Shown one piece after another: positions 1 through 7,508 of a stretch of DNA of 12,438 nt. A model generated the notes under the pieces. It saw nothing but the letters and a program-made list of their open reading frames with translations, was not told the DNA's origin and searched no databases. The DNA comes from JANLUX01 sp031409815 (GTDB lineage Bacteria > Bacteroidota > Bacteroidia > AKYH767-A > OLB10), in NCBI GenBank assembly GCA_031409815.1, contig JANNXV010000197.1, positions 1-12,438 on the forward strand, given 5' to 3'. Position 1 is the stretch's first letter. Each line of letters starts with the position of its first letter. A program made the translations under genes and the position numbers.

Positions 1-985
1 GGTTGCCATTCTTGTCGACAACACCATCACTTTCATTCCAGGTACTATAGCTACCACTTCCGCCTCCACCCAATAAACTATTAACGGTATTAGCACCGGT
101 CCCGCTAAACAAAATGTACCTTACATTACTCCATGTTAGCCCTCCATTAGTTGTTTTTACTACTCCAAGATTATAGGTAGAATCCGGAGCAAGGCTATAA
201 TTATTGTGTCCATTTATCCAAGCATAACCAATTAAACCATCGCCAGCAAATGCTACTCCGCATTTACCTGCATAGTTAGCATTGCCATTGCTATCAAAAT
301 CAACCGGCAAGCTCAAAAACTCTGTTGAATAAGTCATGTCATTTAATCCATTCCATACGCCATGTCTAAGTTGAAGGGTTCCATCATAAGATGAAAAGTT
401 TCCGGAAGTTAGCCTAGCATCAAAAACATAAGTTTGTCCTTGTTGAGTAATTATCATTCCATCAGGTACTGTTAGATCGGTTCCATTTGCATAAGGATGT
501 GTGTTAATGGTTTGAGTAGAAGAAAATAGGGTATTCAAATTTCCAGTTCCAAAAACATCATGAGACCAATTTGATCCTAATGATATTGGTGCGTAATAAG
601 TTAGAAAAGCGTTGTTTGGATTGGTATTTCCGGTTGGATTATAAATAACCCCGTTAGGAAACCTAGCACCTGTTAACCCTGCAGGGTCATTATATAGAGG
701 TCCTTGATTAAGACTCCAAGTAGCGCCTCCATTTTTTGATACATCAAAAAATAATTCGCCCGAATTATTGCCAACTCCAGATACAGCGTTTGGACGATGA
801 ATAAAACTAATGGTATTGATCTGTGGATTGCAATCCAATGCGGTTCTAAAACCCTGCACTGTATAGGCATTCTCTGATGTACTTAATATGACATCATTAA
901 TTACAGCTATTTTACTGGTAGTATTGTCTTGAGACTTAGCTTGGTGAAGATGAAAAATAAAAACAAAAAATAAAATGTTTTTCAT
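1..985 (-). CDS. Secreted Asp-box (BNR-like) repeat protein, partial (C-terminus beyond the left edge)
   Basis: I translated this by hand. An ATG at 985-983 opens a frame that stays open for 328 codons to the window edge, so the C-terminus is missing. Residues 1-19 look like a signal peptide (MKNILFFVFIFHLHQAKSQ). Two Asp-box-like motifs are visible, SKNGGATW (residues 83-90) and TTNGGLTW (278-285), in which the usual Asp is Asn. Such motifs sit on beta-propeller blade turns in sialidases and many non-enzymatic surface proteins. An Asp/Asn-rich loop near 229-236 (DFDSNGNA) could bind calcium. The gene lies downstream of a second Asp-box protein on the same strand and shares its style, so they are probably paralogues, but a terminator lies between them. 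I expect a T9SS sorting domain beyond the edge, which is inference. No catalytic residues are recognisable. The coding call is firm; the function is unknown. Confidence 0.85.
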   Translation of the reverse strand, partial: MKNILFFVFIFHLHQAKSQDNTTSKIAVINDVILSTSENAYTVQGFRTALDCNPQINTISFIHRPNAVSGVGNNSGELFFDVSKNGGATWSLNQGPLYNDPAGLTGARFPNGVIYNPTGNTNPNNAFLTYYAPISLGSNWSHDVFGTGNLNTLFSSTQTINTHPYANGTDLTVPDGMIITQQGQTYVFDARLTSGNFSSYDGTLQLRHGVWNGLNDMTYSTEFLSLPVDFDSNGNANYAGKCGVAFAGDGLIGYAWINGHNNYSLAPDSTYNLGVVKTTNGGLTWSNVRYILFSGTGANTVNSLLGGGGSGSYSTWNESDGVVDKNGN

Positions 986-1009
986 GAAATTATGGCCTTA
1001 GAATTCGAA

Positions 1010-1021
1010 TTACAAAGTAAG
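1010..1021 (-). promoter_or_regulatory. Candidate -7 promoter element for the 1-985 gene
   Basis: Read on the minus strand the sequence is CTTACTTTGTAA. Its TTACTTTG matches the Bacteroidota -7 consensus TAnnTTTG at seven of eight positions and lies 27 bases upstream of the start codon. I see no good -33 TTTG at the normal spacing. The identical 12-mer precedes the gene at 6922-7317. Confidence 0.35.
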
Positions 1022-1072
1022 TTGATTTGGTCTTTGCTAAAAAAATTGATTTGTAAATATTAACGGATGGTC

Positions 1073-1107
1073 AAAAAAAAAGCTGCCTCTATAGAGGCAG
1101 CTTTTTT
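1073..1107 (-). terminator. Rho-independent terminator of the 1127-3067 gene
   Basis: The core stem AGCTGCCTC pairs with GAGGCAGCT around a TATA loop (1081-1102). It is extended by a run of A on the left and T on the right. Read on the minus strand it starts about 20 bases after the stop codon and ends in a long T tract, so it fits the upstream Asp-box gene. By symmetry it could work in both directions. Confidence 0.9.
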
Positions 1108-1126
1108 CAAAAGATTATTTTATTAA

Positions 1127-3067
1127 TTATTCAACAATCATTTTGCGGCTCACCTTTTGGTCACCTGCAGTAATGTTGTAGAAATAAACTCCAGCATCAA
1201 GATTTGATAAATTCAAAGTGATACTATGTGTACCTGCAGCTAAAGCAGTTTGTCTTTCAGTAAACATTAACTGACCTACCATGTTAGTAACTTCTAAAGT
1301 TACATCGCTAGTTTTAGTTAACTGAACATTGATAGAGGTAAAATCTTTAACCGGATTTGGATAATTTGAAGAAACCCAATCAGAAGAAGTAGCAGCAGAA
1401 TTATTATCATTTAAGCCTAAAACAGTAACCGGTAAACGAACATAAATCTGATCAGAAGGACTTAATAAGTTGTTAGCAGCTTGCGTTGCATTGTTTGACA
1501 ATGAATGTCCCGGAGCTGGATCGCGTTGATAATAAATATGAACATCACCATCCACTACACTTGCAACACTTGGCCACGCACCTTCTTGAAAATCACCATC
1601 TGGGCTTGGGTTAAGTGTATATGGCCATGACCAATTTGCACCACCATTATTTGAACTTACAACAAATATATGACGCATAATTTGTTGCCAAGCAGTAGTG
1701 TCAGCTCTTTCGTCAAAAGCAGAATAAGCAATATAAATATTGTTTGCAGCATCAACACCAATTGAAGGCTGAGCAATTGCACCTACATTATAATTACCGA
1801 ATCCGTTATCATTTACAGTATCAACTGGAGTAGGGATATCAATTTGACCGTTTCCATTAAAGTCTTCAACTGAAGCAATAATCATTGGAGCAGCCATTCC
1901 TTCGTGCCAATATAGAATACCAGTATCATCAGTTGGGAAGAAACTAACACCTGCAGCTCCAACATCTTCAGATACTACCATATGTCCCCAAGCAACATGA
2001 CAAACATTATTATTGTCAATAGTAACTGTTGCATCACCAGCATTTGTTTCAATTTGCTCACCAATACCATCACCTGTAGTGTCAGTATTCATTGTAGCAT
2101 CGTCAAATGGCTGACCAAGTGGGAAAGCAAAAACTTGCGTTTTTGTCCAGGTTGCACCATTATCTAACGACTTGAAAAGACTAACATCGTTAGTAAAACC
2201 ACTAGTAACAATAGCTATAACATCACCACGAGCATCAATATGATATTCTTCAGCACCAACACCAGCCATAAAAGCTGCTCCAGTTCCTGGTATTTGAATA
2301 TGATTATCAACCCAAGTTGCTCCACCATCTGTTGAGCGGCTATAAGTTAATGGACCATTTTGTCCTAATACAGGAGTTGTACCAGTTCCTTGCGAATTCA
2401 CAATAACGTGAATTGAATTACCTGCTGCACCACCAACTGCAAAGCGTGCCCAAACATCAGCCTGGCTTGGTAACAAATTAAAAGAACCTACAGATATTGT
2501 ATCCCAAGCACCGGTACCTTTTGTAGCACGATGACTTGAAAGTAAACCTTGAGCACCCGTGTGAGCAACCACCCACTCACCACCAGCAGCAGTGTAGTCA
2601 ATGTTTGTGAAACCTGTTCTGATCGGCTCAATTCTAGCAGCAGGAGTAGTGTTCCATGATGTGCCATTATAATAGTTATAACCAGTACCACGGTCAACAC
2701 CATTAGATCCTCCAACCGGAGTAAATGTCCAAGCAGCAGAAAGCGTTCCATCACCATTGTTAGAAATTCTTTTTGCAGTACCACGATTTGATTGTAAATC
2801 GTACACCGAGTTACCAATAATTTCTTCAGTGAAAGTAACCATTGATTTCATCCCATTAGAATGAGATGGTGTAGCAGCAACTTCTGGTCTTATGCGGTAA
2901 GGCACATCGTTGTCCATTGCTACCGTAGCTTTTTGAGCTGTTTGTGGCTTAACAATACCCGAAACAGGATATGCTTTTACGCCAGGAGCAAATTTAACTT
3001 TTGAATTTTGGGCTTGAACAGTGAAGCTAATGCTTGCTGCTAAACCAAAGAGTAATAGTTTTCTCAT
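1127..3067 (-). CDS. Secreted Asp-box repeat protein with T9SS C-terminal sorting domain
   Basis: This is a complete protein of 646 residues. It starts with a signal peptide (MRKLLLFGLAASISFTVQAQ, 1-20). Asp-box motifs are STDGGATW (245-252) and SLDNGATW (300-307), both full matches to SxDxGxTW, plus a weaker SNNGGANW (472-479). They suggest a beta-propeller as in BNR proteins. A DFNGNGQID loop (402-410) resembles an EF-hand calcium loop. The last roughly 80 residues, from NYPNPVKDF (568) through LDAGVYFYNI to the basic tail, form a type A T9SS sorting domain, so the protein should be exported across the outer membrane and released or anchored at the surface. The arginine triad of true sialidases cannot be recognised, so enzymatic activity is not claimed. 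The gene has its own terminator and looks monocistronic. Ligand and role are unknown. Confidence 0.93.
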   Translation of the reverse strand: MRKLLLFGLAASISFTVQAQNSKVKFAPGVKAYPVSGIVKPQTAQKATVAMDNDVPYRIRPEVAATPSHSNGMKSMVTFTEEIIGNSVYDLQSNRGTAKRISNNGDGTLSAAWTFTPVGGSNGVDRGTGYNYYNGTSWNTTPAARIEPIRTGFTNIDYTAAGGEWVVAHTGAQGLLSSHRATKGTGAWDTISVGSFNLLPSQADVWARFAVGGAAGNSIHVIVNSQGTGTTPVLGQNGPLTYSRSTDGGATWVDNHIQIPGTGAAFMAGVGAEEYHIDARGDVIAIVTSGFTNDVSLFKSLDNGATWTKTQVFAFPLGQPFDDATMNTDTTGDGIGEQIETNAGDATVTIDNNNVCHVAWGHMVVSEDVGAAGVSFFPTDDTGILYWHEGMAAPMIIASVEDFNGNGQIDIPTPVDTVNDNGFGNYNVGAIAQPSIGVDAANNIYIAYSAFDERADTTAWQQIMRHIFVVSSNNGGANWSWPYTLNPSPDGDFQEGAWPSVASVVDGDVHIYYQRDPAPGHSLSNNATQAANNLLSPSDQIYVRLPVTVLGLNDNNSAATSSDWVSSNYPNPVKDFTSINVQLTKTSDVTLEVTNMVGQLMFTERQTALAAGTHSITLNLSNLDAGVYFYNITAGDQKVSRKMIVE

Positions 3068-3125
3068 GTTTAATTTAGTTTTAAGTGAATTTTATTTTGT
3101 GTTATTGTTTATTTCTAATTAGCGG

Positions 3126-3153
3126 TAAAAGTATATAAATTGACTTACCAAAA
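3126..3153 (-). promoter_or_regulatory. Weak candidate promoter of the 1127-3067 gene
   Basis: On the minus strand TACTTTTA (3126-3133) differs from TAnnTTTG at the last base. TTTTGG (3148-3153) lies upstream like a -33 element, but with a spacer of only about 15 bases. It is the best candidate in the 149-base gap before this gene. No clear terminator for the upstream flippase gene is visible in the same gap. Confidence 0.25.
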
Positions 3154-3216
3154 CCATCAATGAATGATTTTTTTTACATATCATTTACAAACAATTTTTT
3201 CAACAAATCCTGTCTT

Positions 3217-4518
3217 CTAAATTGAAAACACTGAAAAACAATAGCAAATGATTATCAATGCAGAATAAATAAACCAGGTTTTAATGGGGATATACTTAAC
3301 CGGAGCAATATTTCTTTTTACTTTCAGGTATGTCATAAGCAGCATTTTTTCCATAAAAAATGCGATTATAGTGCCATAGGCAATCCCTATTAATCCAAAG
3401 TGAAGCATCAGAAAATAACTTCCAACAACATTTATTGCTATTTCGATTATTGAAATATAAAAAATTGTTCGGGTTTCTTGTAAAGCCATTACAAGCGTTT
3501 GAGGAAACACTAATCGACTAATGATGAGTAGCAGATAGATATTAAAAACAGGAACACTAGCCGCAAAATGATGGTTAAAAACTATTGGATAGAACCACCA
3601 ACTGGTTAAAAGCAAAATCATTGATAGTGGAAAAAGAAAATGCATTAATCGTTTTGATTTTTGCTTTAATAAATTCATTCCTTCTTCAAAATTTGCACTA
3701 CTGCTCATGGTTGGTAGCAGTGCCATGCTTAGCGCGTTGGCCAGTAACAATGAAAAGGGAAATTCTTTTGCTCCATATCGAAATATCGCAAATTGTTCGG
3801 CACCAAAAAAATGTGTAACCATTAACCCATCAATGTAATCGGCCGAGCCACTCATCAAGAAGCTTAGCAACAGCGGAAAAGCAAGATAAAAATGTTGCTT
3901 TAAAAATTGTGTTTTCAATTTAAATTCTGCATTGCGAAGCAATAATTGTATCAACCAAATTAATTTCAGGATCGCTAAAGCAACTAATCCTAATATGGAA
4001 ACTGAAAGATCGCATTGTAAGTAAAGTGGTACGACAACTACAGCAATAGAAATGGAGAAGGTAACAATACCATAAACAAGTAAATGTTTTGGTTTTTCTT
4101 TTATTAGATAAATATATTCTATTAAATAACAAGGATTATTTAGTAACAGTAAATAACTAAAGAGATGAAAATAAGGAGTTGCTCCTTTAGTAAATAAAGA
4201 AATAAAAAAAGGTTCGGCCACTCGAATGGTAATGAATATTAGCACACTGCATACTGCAATTAAAACTGCCACGTTGAACAAATATTTTCTTTGGTCCGTA
4301 TGTGATGGATAGCTGGTTAGCATTGAAGTCAACAATGCATTTATCCAAAAGAAACTTAACGCACCAGAAACAAACAATAAACTTTCATAAGCTCCAATGG
4401 TTTCGAGGTCAATGCCACCTTTCGCCAATAATATGCCTGTAATTAAAAAACTGCCAAAGCGCAGCAATTGAAAAAGCTGCAATCCACTGATGTTATTCAA
4501 TAATCGTGAGTAATTCAA
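3217..4518 (-). CDS. Polytopic membrane protein, polysaccharide-flippase (Wzx/MATE-like) family
   Basis: A 433-residue, strongly hydrophobic protein with roughly twelve predicted membrane segments spread along its length (for example 20-32, 45-66, 82-99, 150-166, 325-345, 370-390, 413-431). Length and layout fit polysaccharide biosynthesis flippases of the MOP superfamily, which move lipid-linked sugars across the inner membrane. There is no sharp sequence signature, so the call rests on fold style. A conserved-looking charged stretch, ADYIDGLMVTHFFGAEQFAIF (split at 226-235 and 236-246), lies mid-protein, where such flippases often carry a DxxmlgxfxgaeevGiY-type motif. The start is TTG at 4518-4516, because a TGA lies two codons upstream and the first internal ATG (residue 66) would remove two membrane helices. 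It follows the copper ATPase by 49 bases on the same strand, possibly in one transcript. No glycan synthesis genes are adjacent, so its substrate is unknown. Confidence 0.8.
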   Translation of the reverse strand: MNYSRLLNNISGLQLFQLLRFGSFLITGILLAKGGIDLETIGAYESLLFVSGALSFFWINALLTSMLTSYPSHTDQRKYLFNVAVLIAVCSVLIFITIRVAEPFFISLFTKGATPYFHLFSYLLLLNNPCYLIEYIYLIKEKPKHLLVYGIVTFSISIAVVVVPLYLQCDLSVSILGLVALAILKLIWLIQLLLRNAEFKLKTQFLKQHFYLAFPLLLSFLMSGSADYIDGLMVTHFFGAEQFAIFRYGAKEFPFSLLLANALSMALLPTMSSSANFEEGMNLLKQKSKRLMHFLFPLSMILLLTSWWFYPIVFNHHFAASVPVFNIYLLLIISRLVFPQTLVMALQETRTIFYISIIEIAINVVGSYFLMLHFGLIGIAYGTIIAFFMEKMLLMTYLKVKRNIAPVKYIPIKTWFIYSALIIICYCFSVFSI

Positions 4519-4537
4519 TTTTCAAATTTCGCGTTCG

Positions 4538-4545
4538 CAAAACTA
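4538..4545 (-). promoter_or_regulatory. Possible internal -7 element before the flippase gene
   Basis: On the minus strand TAGTTTTG is a full match to TAnnTTTG and lies 19 bases upstream of the TTG start, in the short gap after the ATPase. No -33 element is seen at the right spacing. It could give the flippase its own transcript with a very short leader, or be chance. Confidence 0.3.
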
Positions 4546-4567
4546 ATTTAAAACACAGAGCTTGAAA

Positions 4568-6703
4568 TTAATTTACAATTCTCCGTATTCTTAATCGCAA
4601 CGAATTACCAATCACCACCACATCGCTAAAAGCCATTGAAAGGGATCCAATCATAGGACTAAGCAAGCCGAAGGCAGCAATGGGAATGGCCACAATATTA
4701 TAAATAAGTGCCCAAAACAGGTTTTGCTTAATCGTTTTTAAAGTTGCTTTTGCCAACTGGTGTGCGCCACATATTGAAAATAAATCCGATTCATTCATTA
4801 AAACGATATCTGCTGATTGAATAGCAATTTGAGTAGCAGCCCGAAAAGTTACACCGACATCAGCCAGTGTTAATGAAGGTGCATCATTGATTCCATCTCC
4901 TGCCATCGCTAGCAATCCTTCGATTTTTAGTTTGCTGATGATAGTTGTTTTTTCGTGTGGAAGATGTCCGAAATAAACGGTAGTAATATTTAATTGCCTG
5001 GCAATTCTCTCACAATTATTAGCATTGTCGCCACTCAATAAAACTAATTTCACATTTTGAGAACGAAAATATTCAATGGTAGCAATGGCATCTTCACGCA
5101 AAGTGTCGGAAAGATCAATAGTAGCTAAGAGCTCTTTATTTTTATTCAAATATACTTGATGTGTGTCATCAGTTGTAAAATCCTTTACAGTAGCAAATGA
5201 TCCGATGGAATAAATGTTTCCTTCCAGATCACCTGCTTTTACACCGAACCCTTTTTCTTCTTCAATAAATTTGAAATTAATCTTTACAGCACCTTCCTTT
5301 GGCTTTATCTGTTCAACAAGCGCTTTACCAATTGGATGAGTTGAATGTTGCTCCAATTGCGCAATTAGGTAATGAATCAATTCTTTATCCTGATGCAAAT
5401 AATTTATATTAGTAATTGAAAATTTACCATTTGTTAGGGTGCCCGTTTTATCGAGTACCATTGTTTTTATGTTGGCAAATTTTTCTAATGTATCTCCACC
5501 CTTAATTAATATTCCATCGCGTGCAGCACGACCAATTCCAACTGCTACCGCTGTAGGTGTGGCCAAACCCATTGCACAAGGACAAGAAATTACAAGCACT
5601 GCAATGCTGCTTAAAAAAGATTGTTGCAACGTAACGTCAGCAACAAAATAAGAAATCAAAAATGTTGATATGGAAAATACAATCACCACCGGAACAAACC
5701 AAGCACTAACCACATCGCCCAACCGTTGAATGTTTGGCTTGTGCATGGTTGCTTGCTTTACCTGCTCAATAATATGATTTAACACAGTATCGTTACCAAC
5801 TTTGTCGGAAATAACTTTAATACTTCCTTTAGAAATAATGGTACCAGCCAGTACAGTATCGTTTTCACTTTTATCTGAAGGCACACTCTCACCCGTCATT
5901 GCTGATTCGTCTATAGTTGCAGAGCCCCAATAAATTCGACCATCAACTGGTATACGCTCGCCCGTATTAATCAAAACAAGATCGTGCAATTTTAAATTTT
6001 TAGAAAGCACCTCTTCTGAACGCTCATTATCCGTTAATGCATCAATAATTCGTTTGGCAGTTTGTGGTTGCAATCGAATTAAAGCATCAAGTGCTGTTGT
6101 GGTTCTTCTAAGACTTCTTTGTTCAATAAGATTACCTAGCAAAACCAAAGTAATAATTGTTGCAGCTGTTTCAAAAAACAAATAGTCATTTACCTTTTTT
6201 TCACCCCAGAATAAAAAAATGGCAATCAAGCTGTAAATAAATGCCGATGATGCACCCACTGTAATCAGCACATCCATATTGGGCATCCGATGTTTTATCG
6301 AGCCCCAAGCACTTCTTCCAAAATGCATACACCCAATAATTACCACCGGCATACAAAGCAACAATTGAACAATTGGATGATGCAACCAATGCCAATTAAT
6401 CCACATATGTAGCAACAAAGGCAATGTAAAAACTGAACTGATAATTAATCGCTTCTCTAAAATTGTTAAACTGGCTTTAGCCTTATCAATTTTAACATTT
6501 GCTGATGCTTTGTAGCCTAAACTAGAAATTGTATTAATAACATCCTCCTGAGTGATACTTTCAATTTCATCGTAAGTAACTTCAGCTTCTTCAAAATTTA
6601 CCAGAACATTTTTTAATCCATTTTTTTGCAATTGTCGGGTTATATTTTGTGCACAATTACTACAGGTCATCCCTTCAACTAATAATGTGGCTTTGCTATT
6701 CAT
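4568..6703 (-). CDS. copA: Cu+-exporting P1B-type ATPase
   Basis: A complete copper P-type ATPase of 711 residues that pumps Cu+ out of the cytoplasm across the inner membrane using ATP. One N-terminal heavy-metal-binding domain carries GMTCSNC (11-17). The actuator loop has TGES (270-273). The transmembrane metal site is CPC (374-376, in ISCPCAMGLATP). The phosphorylated Asp is D418 in DKTGTLT. The nucleotide domain has the P1B-specific His-Pro (456-457), then SGDN (557-560) and GDGINDAP (602-609). Membrane helix 7 shows the expected YN (668-669). In helix 8 the usual MxxSS appears as MAFSD (690-694), with Asp replacing the second Ser. The ATG start is unambiguous, and the length is slightly short because there is only one metal-binding domain. 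No CopZ chaperone, copper-sensing regulator or cbb3 oxidase gene is in view, so detoxification (CopA) and oxidase assembly (CcoI/FixI) roles cannot be separated firmly. Confidence 0.93.
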   Translation of the reverse strand: MNSKATLLVEGMTCSNCAQNITRQLQKNGLKNVLVNFEEAEVTYDEIESITQEDVINTISSLGYKASANVKIDKAKASLTILEKRLIISSVFTLPLLLHMWINWHWLHHPIVQLLLCMPVVIIGCMHFGRSAWGSIKHRMPNMDVLITVGASSAFIYSLIAIFLFWGEKKVNDYLFFETAATIITLVLLGNLIEQRSLRRTTTALDALIRLQPQTAKRIIDALTDNERSEEVLSKNLKLHDLVLINTGERIPVDGRIYWGSATIDESAMTGESVPSDKSENDTVLAGTIISKGSIKVISDKVGNDTVLNHIIEQVKQATMHKPNIQRLGDVVSAWFVPVVIVFSISTFLISYFVADVTLQQSFLSSIAVLVISCPCAMGLATPTAVAVGIGRAARDGILIKGGDTLEKFANIKTMVLDKTGTLTNGKFSITNINYLHQDKELIHYLIAQLEQHSTHPIGKALVEQIKPKEGAVKINFKFIEEEKGFGVKAGDLEGNIYSIGSFATVKDFTTDDTHQVYLNKNKELLATIDLSDTLREDAIATIEYFRSQNVKLVLLSGDNANNCERIARQLNITTVYFGHLPHEKTTIISKLKIEGLLAMAGDGINDAPSLTLADVGVTFRAATQIAIQSADIVLMNESDLFSICGAHQLAKATLKTIKQNLFWALIYNIVAIPIAAFGLLSPMIGSLSMAFSDVVVIGNSLRLRIRRIVN

Positions 6704-6710
6704 TTAAGTA

Positions 6711-6726
6711 TGTGAAAAATATCAGA
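6711..6726. promoter_or_regulatory. CRP-like dyad just upstream of the copper ATPase start
   Basis: TGTGA, six bases, then TCAGA. This matches the CRP-family pattern TGTGA-N6-TCACA except for one base. It ends 8 bases before the ATPase ATG, a position that would suit repression. One partial match in an AT-rich gap may be chance. Confidence 0.25.
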
Positions 6727-6774
6727 CGTTGAAATTAATTTTACTGCTACTCTCTTTAAAATTTATCATTTTTA

Positions 6775-6782
6775 CAAAACTA
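6775..6782 (-). promoter_or_regulatory. Candidate -7 promoter element of the copper ATPase
   Basis: On the minus strand TAGTTTTG is a full match to the Bacteroidota -7 consensus TAnnTTTG, about 70 bases upstream of the ATPase ATG and downstream of the preceding gene's terminator, as a promoter should be. A canonical -33 TTTG at about 19 bases is not evident. Confidence 0.45.
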
Positions 6783-6839
6783 ACTTGAACAATTTATAAT
6801 TACACTATTGCTATTTAAAACTAAATTCTTAAAATAAAA

Positions 6840-6878
6840 CTCCCAACCAAAACAACTCAAAACTGTTTTGGTTGGGAG
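6840..6878 (-). terminator. Rho-independent terminator of the 6922-7317 gene
   Basis: A perfect 15-base-pair stem: CTCCCAACCAAAACA (6840-6854) pairs with TGTTTTGGTTGGGAG (6864-6878) around a 9-base loop. Read on the minus strand it is followed by TTTTATTTT and starts about 43 bases after the stop codon of the small histidine-rich gene. It insulates that gene from the copper ATPase. Confidence 0.9.
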
Positions 6879-6921
6879 AAATAAATTGCTTTTAAAAAAA
6901 TGTGTAACGCTTATTAAATAA

Positions 6922-7317
6922 TTACATCCACTGTGATAAAAAATGCTTGAACTCTGATTTTAGATCCCTATAAATTTTTTCAAAGGAAATAATATGTTCA
7001 CGCATTAATGAATGATCAGCAAAAGTTTTGCGCTCAATTGCAACCGGATTTTCTTTAGAATACTTAGCAAGCCAATTCTCATGCTCTTTGATATTGTGTT
7101 TCAAAATATCTAGTTGCTCCTTTTGAATGATAAACTGATTTTGAAAATGCTCAATATGCTTCATCACCTCAAGTCCGGTGTTTTTAGAAGCAGTTTCTTC
7201 TAATAGTTTCTGATAAATTTTTAATTCATCATAATAAAATTTTACATCATTGAGCCATAATTGATGCTCAAAATGCAGCAAATTCAAATGCATAGGTTTT
7301 GATGTTGATGTTTCCAT
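6922..7317 (-). CDS. Small histidine-rich helical protein of unknown function
   Basis: A 131-residue protein I do not recognise as a named family. It has no signal peptide or membrane segment, so it should be cytoplasmic. The sequence is almost entirely amphipathic-helical with heptad-like spacing (about 12-45, 47-86 and 97-130), suggesting a three-helix bundle or coiled coil. It holds ten histidines (residues 10, 15, 18, 54, 57, 74, 79, 102, 108 and 125), several in i/i+3 to i/i+6 pairs such as HFEH, HIEH and HNIKEH, and three Trp (21, 82, 130). Such spacing can bind metal, but no hemerythrin or other defined signature is complete. The ATG at 7317 follows a candidate promoter closely, and a strong terminator ends the transcript, so it is probably monocistronic. 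It neighbours a copper exporter, but a functional link is only a guess. Confidence 0.85.
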   Translation of the reverse strand: METSTSKPMHLNLLHFEHQLWLNDVKFYYDELKIYQKLLEETASKNTGLEVMKHIEHFQNQFIIQKEQLDILKHNIKEHENWLAKYSKENPVAIERKTFADHSLMREHIISFEKIYRDLKSEFKHFLSQWM

Positions 7318-7325
7318 GTTTTTTT

Positions 7326-7337
7326 TTACAAAGTAAG
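7326..7337 (-). promoter_or_regulatory. Candidate -7 promoter element of the histidine-rich gene
   Basis: On the minus strand CTTACTTTGTAA contains TTACTTTG, seven of eight to TAnnTTTG, and ends 8 bases before the ATG, which implies a very short or absent leader. The same 12-mer occurs upstream of the Asp-box gene at 1-985. No -33 TTTG is evident. Confidence 0.35.
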
Positions 7338-7359
7338 AGATAATTATCTTAAAACAGAA

Positions 7360-7371
7360 TGATTAAAATCA
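7360..7371. promoter_or_regulatory. FNR/CRP-like dyad, copy 1
   Basis: TGATTAAAATCA is an inverted repeat (TGAT-N4-ATCA), the core of the FNR box TTGAT-N4-ATCAA. It lies 43 bases upstream of the histidine-rich gene, close to where an activator contacts RNA polymerase. An identical copy lies at 7509-7520. Confidence 0.4.
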
Positions 7372-7508
7372 CTTTTAAACGCTAATTACGAAAATCAATA
7401 AAAAATGTCGAATGTTTAGCATACAAAAATTCACTAAAAATCATATCCGAAATTATCACAAAGCTTCGATAAAGTTAATTTTAGTAATTGAATTTATCTG
7501 CTCTAAAG

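Noticed and set aside
673..870. Short minus-strand ORF inside the left-edge gene
   Set aside because: It lies in another frame of the open 328-codon Asp-box gene, has no domain signal, and is a shadow ORF.
1127..3067. Calling the Asp-box protein a sialidase
   Set aside because: Asp-boxes occur in many non-enzymatic propellers. No arginine triad, Tyr/Glu pair or convincing FRIP motif is recognisable (YRIRP at residues 57-61 is only a faint resemblance).
3160..3200. Terminator for the flippase gene
   Set aside because: Only a 6-base AT-rich stem (AATGAT/ATCATT) without a T tract can be found.
4568..7317. A defined copper-resistance operon including the small histidine-rich gene
   Set aside because: A perfect 15-bp terminator separates the two genes, and neither CopZ nor a copper regulator is present.
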